A DNA stretch of 64,000 nucleotides from positions 62,001 to 126,000 of the forward strand of contig NZ_MUZA01000006.1 in NCBI RefSeq assembly GCF_021442385.1. The letters are read 5' to 3'. The DNA is from Micromonospora sp. MH99 (GTDB lineage Bacteria > Actinomycetota > Actinomycetes > Mycobacteriales > Micromonosporaceae). The notes beneath the pieces were generated by a model, which did no database searches, was not told the origin of the DNA, and saw nothing but the letters and a program-made list of their open reading frames with translations. Every line of letters starts with the position of its first letter. Within the stretch, counting starts at the first letter, position 1. Shown piece after piece: positions 61,461 to 64,000 of this stretch. The position numbers and the translations under genes are program-made.

Positions 61461-63590
61461 TCATCCGACGATGGCGTCCGACGGTGGCGTGAACTGTCGG
61501 GTCGGTGTGCCCTTCAGGCCGTCGCGCAGTGTCTCGGCCACCGCCGCGATCGGGATCTGGGACTGCCCGTCACCGACGGCGTTGAACGGGTTGTCCGGGT
61601 CGGAGATGAAGCTCGCCGCGGCCAGCTCCGGGGTGTAGCCGACGAACCAGGCGGACCGGGTGCTGTCGGTGGTGCCGGTCTTGCCGGCGACCGGGCGGCC
61701 GACCGTGCCCCGGACGCTGTCGGCGGTTGACCAGCCGCCGCAGCCGCCGCGTGCCGGAGTGTCCCCGGTCGGGCAGCGGGCGGCGTCGGTGGCCGCCCTC
61801 GCCGCGTCGGCGCTGACCACCTGCCGGCAGCGCGGCTTGGCGACCTCGCGGTGCAGACCGCCCGGGGTGGCGTACGTGGCCGGGGTGCCGTCCCGGTTCA
61901 TGATCGCCTGTACCGGGATCGCCTCGCAGTAGCGGCCGTCGGCCGCCACTGCGGCGTAGGCGTTCGCCATCTCCAGCGGTGTGGCGTCGGAGACGCCCAG
62001 GGTGAACGCGCCCCACTTCTTGGCCTTGCCCGGGGACGCCTGTTCCCGGTCGACGTCGGTGCGCCAGCGCAGCCCGAGCTGTTCGGCCAGCCGGACCGCC
62101 CGGTCCGCGCCGACCTTCTCCTCCAGCCACACGAAGTACGTGTTGACGGACTTGCCGAAGCCGGACCACATGGTCTGCTGTCCGGTCATCGCGCCGCTGG
62201 CGTTGGAGGGCGCCCAGCCGTCGTAGACCGACGACTTGTAGCGGTACGGGGCGTTGAACGAGGTGGACAGCGTCATCCCCGAGTCCAGCGCGGCCAGCAT
62301 CGGGAACATCTTGAACGTCGACCCGGCCTGGTAGCCCGGCAGGTCGCCGCCGCCGAGCAGCGGCGCCACGGTGTTCGGATAGTTGGCCTTCACCTTGGGT
62401 CCGGCCTCGGGGTTGGAGCTGGGTGGGTTGTCGGCCAGGTCCAGGGAGTAGTTCCGGTTCACCGCCATCGCCTTCACGCGCCCGGTCCCCGGCTCGGAGA
62501 CCACGATCCCGTTGGCGAACGGGCTGCCGGTGCCCTCCTTGGCGCCGACGTTCTTCTCCGCCGCCTCCTGGATCTTGGGGTCGAGGCTGAGCACGATGCG
62601 GTAGCCGCCCCGACGCAGCTTGTCCATCCGTTCCAGCCGGTTGGCCCCGAACGCGGGCTGCGAGCTCCACCAGTTCTTCAGGTAGTCGCAGGCGAAGCCC
62701 CAGCTCCGGTACTTCTCGATGAGCGAGGCGCAGTCGCTCGGCGGGGTGGTGAGCTTCAGCCGGATCGGCTCGGTCTTCGCGGCGGCGGCCGAGTCGGGGG
62801 AGAGGTAGCCGAGCTGACTCATTCGGTCCAGCACGTAGTTGCGCCGCCCGGTGGCGTCCTTCTGGTCGGTGTCGGCCGGGTCGTACTCGGAGGGGGACTT
62901 GACCAGCCCGGCGAGGGTGGCCGCCTCGACCGGGGTGAGGTCCTTCGGGGTCTTGGAGAAGAAGATCTCGCTGGCGGCGTAGATGCCGTACGCCCGGTGG
63001 CCGAAGTACGCGGAGTTCAGGTAGCGCTCGAGGATCTGCTCCTTGCTCATCTCCTTCTCCAGGTCCAGCGCCATGCGCATCTCCTTGACCTTGCGCAGGC
63101 TGGTCTGCTGGGTGGCCTCCTGGACCTCCTTGGGGGTGGTCGCGCTGTCCCGCAGGGCCATCCGGACGTACTGCATGGTCAGCGTCGAGGCGCCCTGGGA
63201 GCCGCCGGAGCGGGCGTTGGACACGAAGGCGCGGGCCACGCCCTTCGGGTCGACGCCGTGGTGCTGGTAGAAGCGGTTGTCCTCGGCGGCGACGATCGCC
63301 TGCTGGATGTTCGGCGACATGTCCGACAGCTTCGTGTACTGCCGGTACTCCTCGTAGAACATGGTCAGCACGGTCTTGCCGTCCGGGGCGTAGAGGTAGG
63401 AGGTCTCGGCGGGCAGGGCGGTGGTCAGCAGTCTGGTCTTCTGCTCCGTGGCGTGCGCGGTGGCCTTCGCGCCGAGCCCGGTGAAGGCGACCACCGGGTA
63501 CGCGACGGCGGCGATCACGATGCCGGCGATGAGCCCGGCGCGGAGAAGAGGGACGAGTCGACCAGCGGCAGCAAGGGGTCGGGTGCTCAC
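61461..63590 (-). CDS. Bifunctional class A penicillin-binding protein
   Basis: 709-aa membrane enzyme: N-terminal helix (about 18-38), GT51 glycosyltransferase domain (EDNRFYQHHGVD about residue 100, GGSQGASTLTMQY), and transpeptidase domain with SxxK in AGSTFKMF (about 430), SxN in SVNTYF (about 495) and KTGTT (about 645). Polymerises and cross-links peptidoglycan outside the membrane. The GTG start is leaderless (TAACTT 6 nt upstream). Confidence 0.94.
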   Translation of the reverse strand: MSTRPLAAAGRLVPLLRAGLIAGIVIAAVAYPVVAFTGLGAKATAHATEQKTRLLTTALPAETSYLYAPDGKTVLTMFYEEYRQYTKLSDMSPNIQQAIVAAEDNRFYQHHGVDPKGVARAFVSNARSGGSQGASTLTMQYVRMALRDSATTPKEVQEATQQTSLRKVKEMRMALDLEKEMSKEQILERYLNSAYFGHRAYGIYAASEIFFSKTPKDLTPVEAATLAGLVKSPSEYDPADTDQKDATGRRNYVLDRMSQLGYLSPDSAAAAKTEPIRLKLTTPPSDCASLIEKYRSWGFACDYLKNWWSSQPAFGANRLERMDKLRRGGYRIVLSLDPKIQEAAEKNVGAKEGTGSPFANGIVVSEPGTGRVKAMAVNRNYSLDLADNPPSSNPEAGPKVKANYPNTVAPLLGGGDLPGYQAGSTFKMFPMLAALDSGMTLSTSFNAPYRYKSSVYDGWAPSNASGAMTGQQTMWSGFGKSVNTYFVWLEEKVGADRAVRLAEQLGLRWRTDVDREQASPGKAKKWGAFTLGVSDATPLEMANAYAAVAADGRYCEAIPVQAIMNRDGTPATYATPGGLHREVAKPRCRQVVSADAARAATDAARCPTGDTPARGGCGGWSTADSVRGTVGRPVAGKTGTTDSTRSAWFVGYTPELAAASFISDPDNPFNAVGDGQSQIPIAAVAETLRDGLKGTPTRQFTPPSDAIVG

Positions 63591-63596
63591 GTGGCC

Positions 63597-63602
63597 AAGT
63601 TA
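63597..63602 (-). promoter_or_regulatory. -10 TAACTT, leaderless PBP start
   Basis: Minus-strand TAACTT, 6 nt, then GTG 63590. Confidence 0.6.
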
Positions 63603-63655
63603 TGACATTTCCGATTCGTACATGAGAAGAACTCATAAACCCGTGAGGTGGTGAC

Positions 63656-64000
63656 ATGGCTTACGCCGACAGTGACTGTCCCGCCGGCCACCTTCCCGGC
63701 AGGATCGCGGACATGCGTGATCAGTTCGAGGCCGTCGCCCCGCCCACCGGGGCCGAGCCGGACCTCGCGCACCACGGCGACGCCGAGGTGGGCGCCGGTC
63801 TGATCGACCTCGCCGTCAACGTCCGCCAGGCGCCGCCGCCGGCCTGGCTGGCCGATCCGATCGCCGCCACCCTCACCGACCTGGCCCGCTACCCCGACCC
63901 GGCGCCGGCCCGCGCCGCCGTCGCCGCCCGGCACCGGCGTCACCCGGACGAGGTACTGCTCACCGCCGGCGCCGCCGAGGGCTTCGTGCTGATCGCCCAG
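63656..64000 (+). CDS. cobC: CobC-like aminotransferase (threonine-phosphate decarboxylase), 5' part
   Basis: Start of a PLP-dependent class I/II aminotransferase running off the window. HHGDAEVGAGLIDLAVNVRQAPPPAWLADPI, then LARYPDPAPARAAVAARH and DEVLLTAGAAEGFVLIA, match the CobC/Rv2231c-like proteins that supply aminopropanol phosphate in cobalamin synthesis. ATG 63656 follows GAGGTGG; ATG 63713 is an alternative closer to the conserved region. Only 115 codons are visible. Confidence 0.8.
   Translation, partial: MAYADSDCPAGHLPGRIADMRDQFEAVAPPTGAEPDLAHHGDAEVGAGLIDLAVNVRQAPPPAWLADPIAATLTDLARYPDPAPARAAVAARHRRHPDEVLLTAGAAEGFVLIAQ

Noticed and set aside
61851-63605. Long plus-strand ORF opposite the PBP gene
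   Set aside because: Shadow of the PBP codon bias; no motifs.

Overview
High-GC (roughly 70% or more) actinobacterial chromosome, most likely Micromonosporaceae (Micromonospora or a close relative). The basis is codon bias, GTG-rich starts, many leaderless genes, MurR/MurQ with no PTS gene beside it, DUF6232/DUF6158/DUF3817-type small proteins, and a LigB-type ATP-dependent ligase. No database search was run; identifications come from reading motifs.

Layout. 1-2.5 kb: 3' end of a xylulokinase and an MFS transporter. 2.8-9.1 kb: a five-gene minus-strand alpha-glucoside/maltodextrin operon (binding lipoprotein, two permeases, LacI regulator, GH13 glucosidase) with a palindromic LacI-type operator in front; the glucosidase appears to start at CTG. 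9.3-15.3 kb: secreted M23 peptidase, TspO, a 47-aa GPGG membrane protein, metallophosphoesterase, BON protein, nucleotidyltransferase, thymidylate-kinase-like protein, SDR and an NAD(P)-dependent epimerase-like protein. 15.4-20 kb: murR-murQ (autoregulatory operator over a leaderless promoter), a group 2 sigma factor and a secreted NlpC/P60 hydrolase. 20-25.4 kb: small membrane and hypothetical proteins, then a DAHP synthase behind an attenuator-like leader. 25.3-36.3 kb: catalase-like protein, an M16 protease pair, asd, an F420/FMN-type oxidoreductase, NTP_transf_6 protein, CBS protein, an SCP2-like protein coupled to a glycogen-debranching enzyme, and PlsC. 36.3-39.4 kb: a three-gene two-component system with two kinase-like proteins. 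39.5-43.8 kb: VOC protein and a group of lipoproteins and membrane proteins including a Septum_form protein.

43.9-45.9 kb: a 1.9 kb segment bounded by an intact tRNA-Arg(TCT) and a duplicated 3' part of that tRNA, resembling a remnant of a tRNA-targeted integrative element. 46-52.3 kb: degenerate trypsin-like protein, alpha/beta hydrolase, HPF-like protein, an SSB, and cobD-cobQ. 52.5-64 kb: rhodanese, uridine-kinase-like protein, M48 and M20 peptidases, LigB, SURF1, a broken CobB-like gene, GNAT, a class A PBP and the start of a CobC-like aminotransferase. Four genes of late cobalamin synthesis thus lie within 15 kb, one of them damaged.

Two window-wide patterns stand out. At least 16 genes carry a TANNNT-type -10 hexamer exactly 6-7 nt before the start codon with no Shine-Dalgarno sequence (leaderless mRNAs). 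Six intergenic spaces hold long inverted repeats of similar architecture (arms 14-23 nt, often containing GATC), which may be a dispersed palindromic element family.
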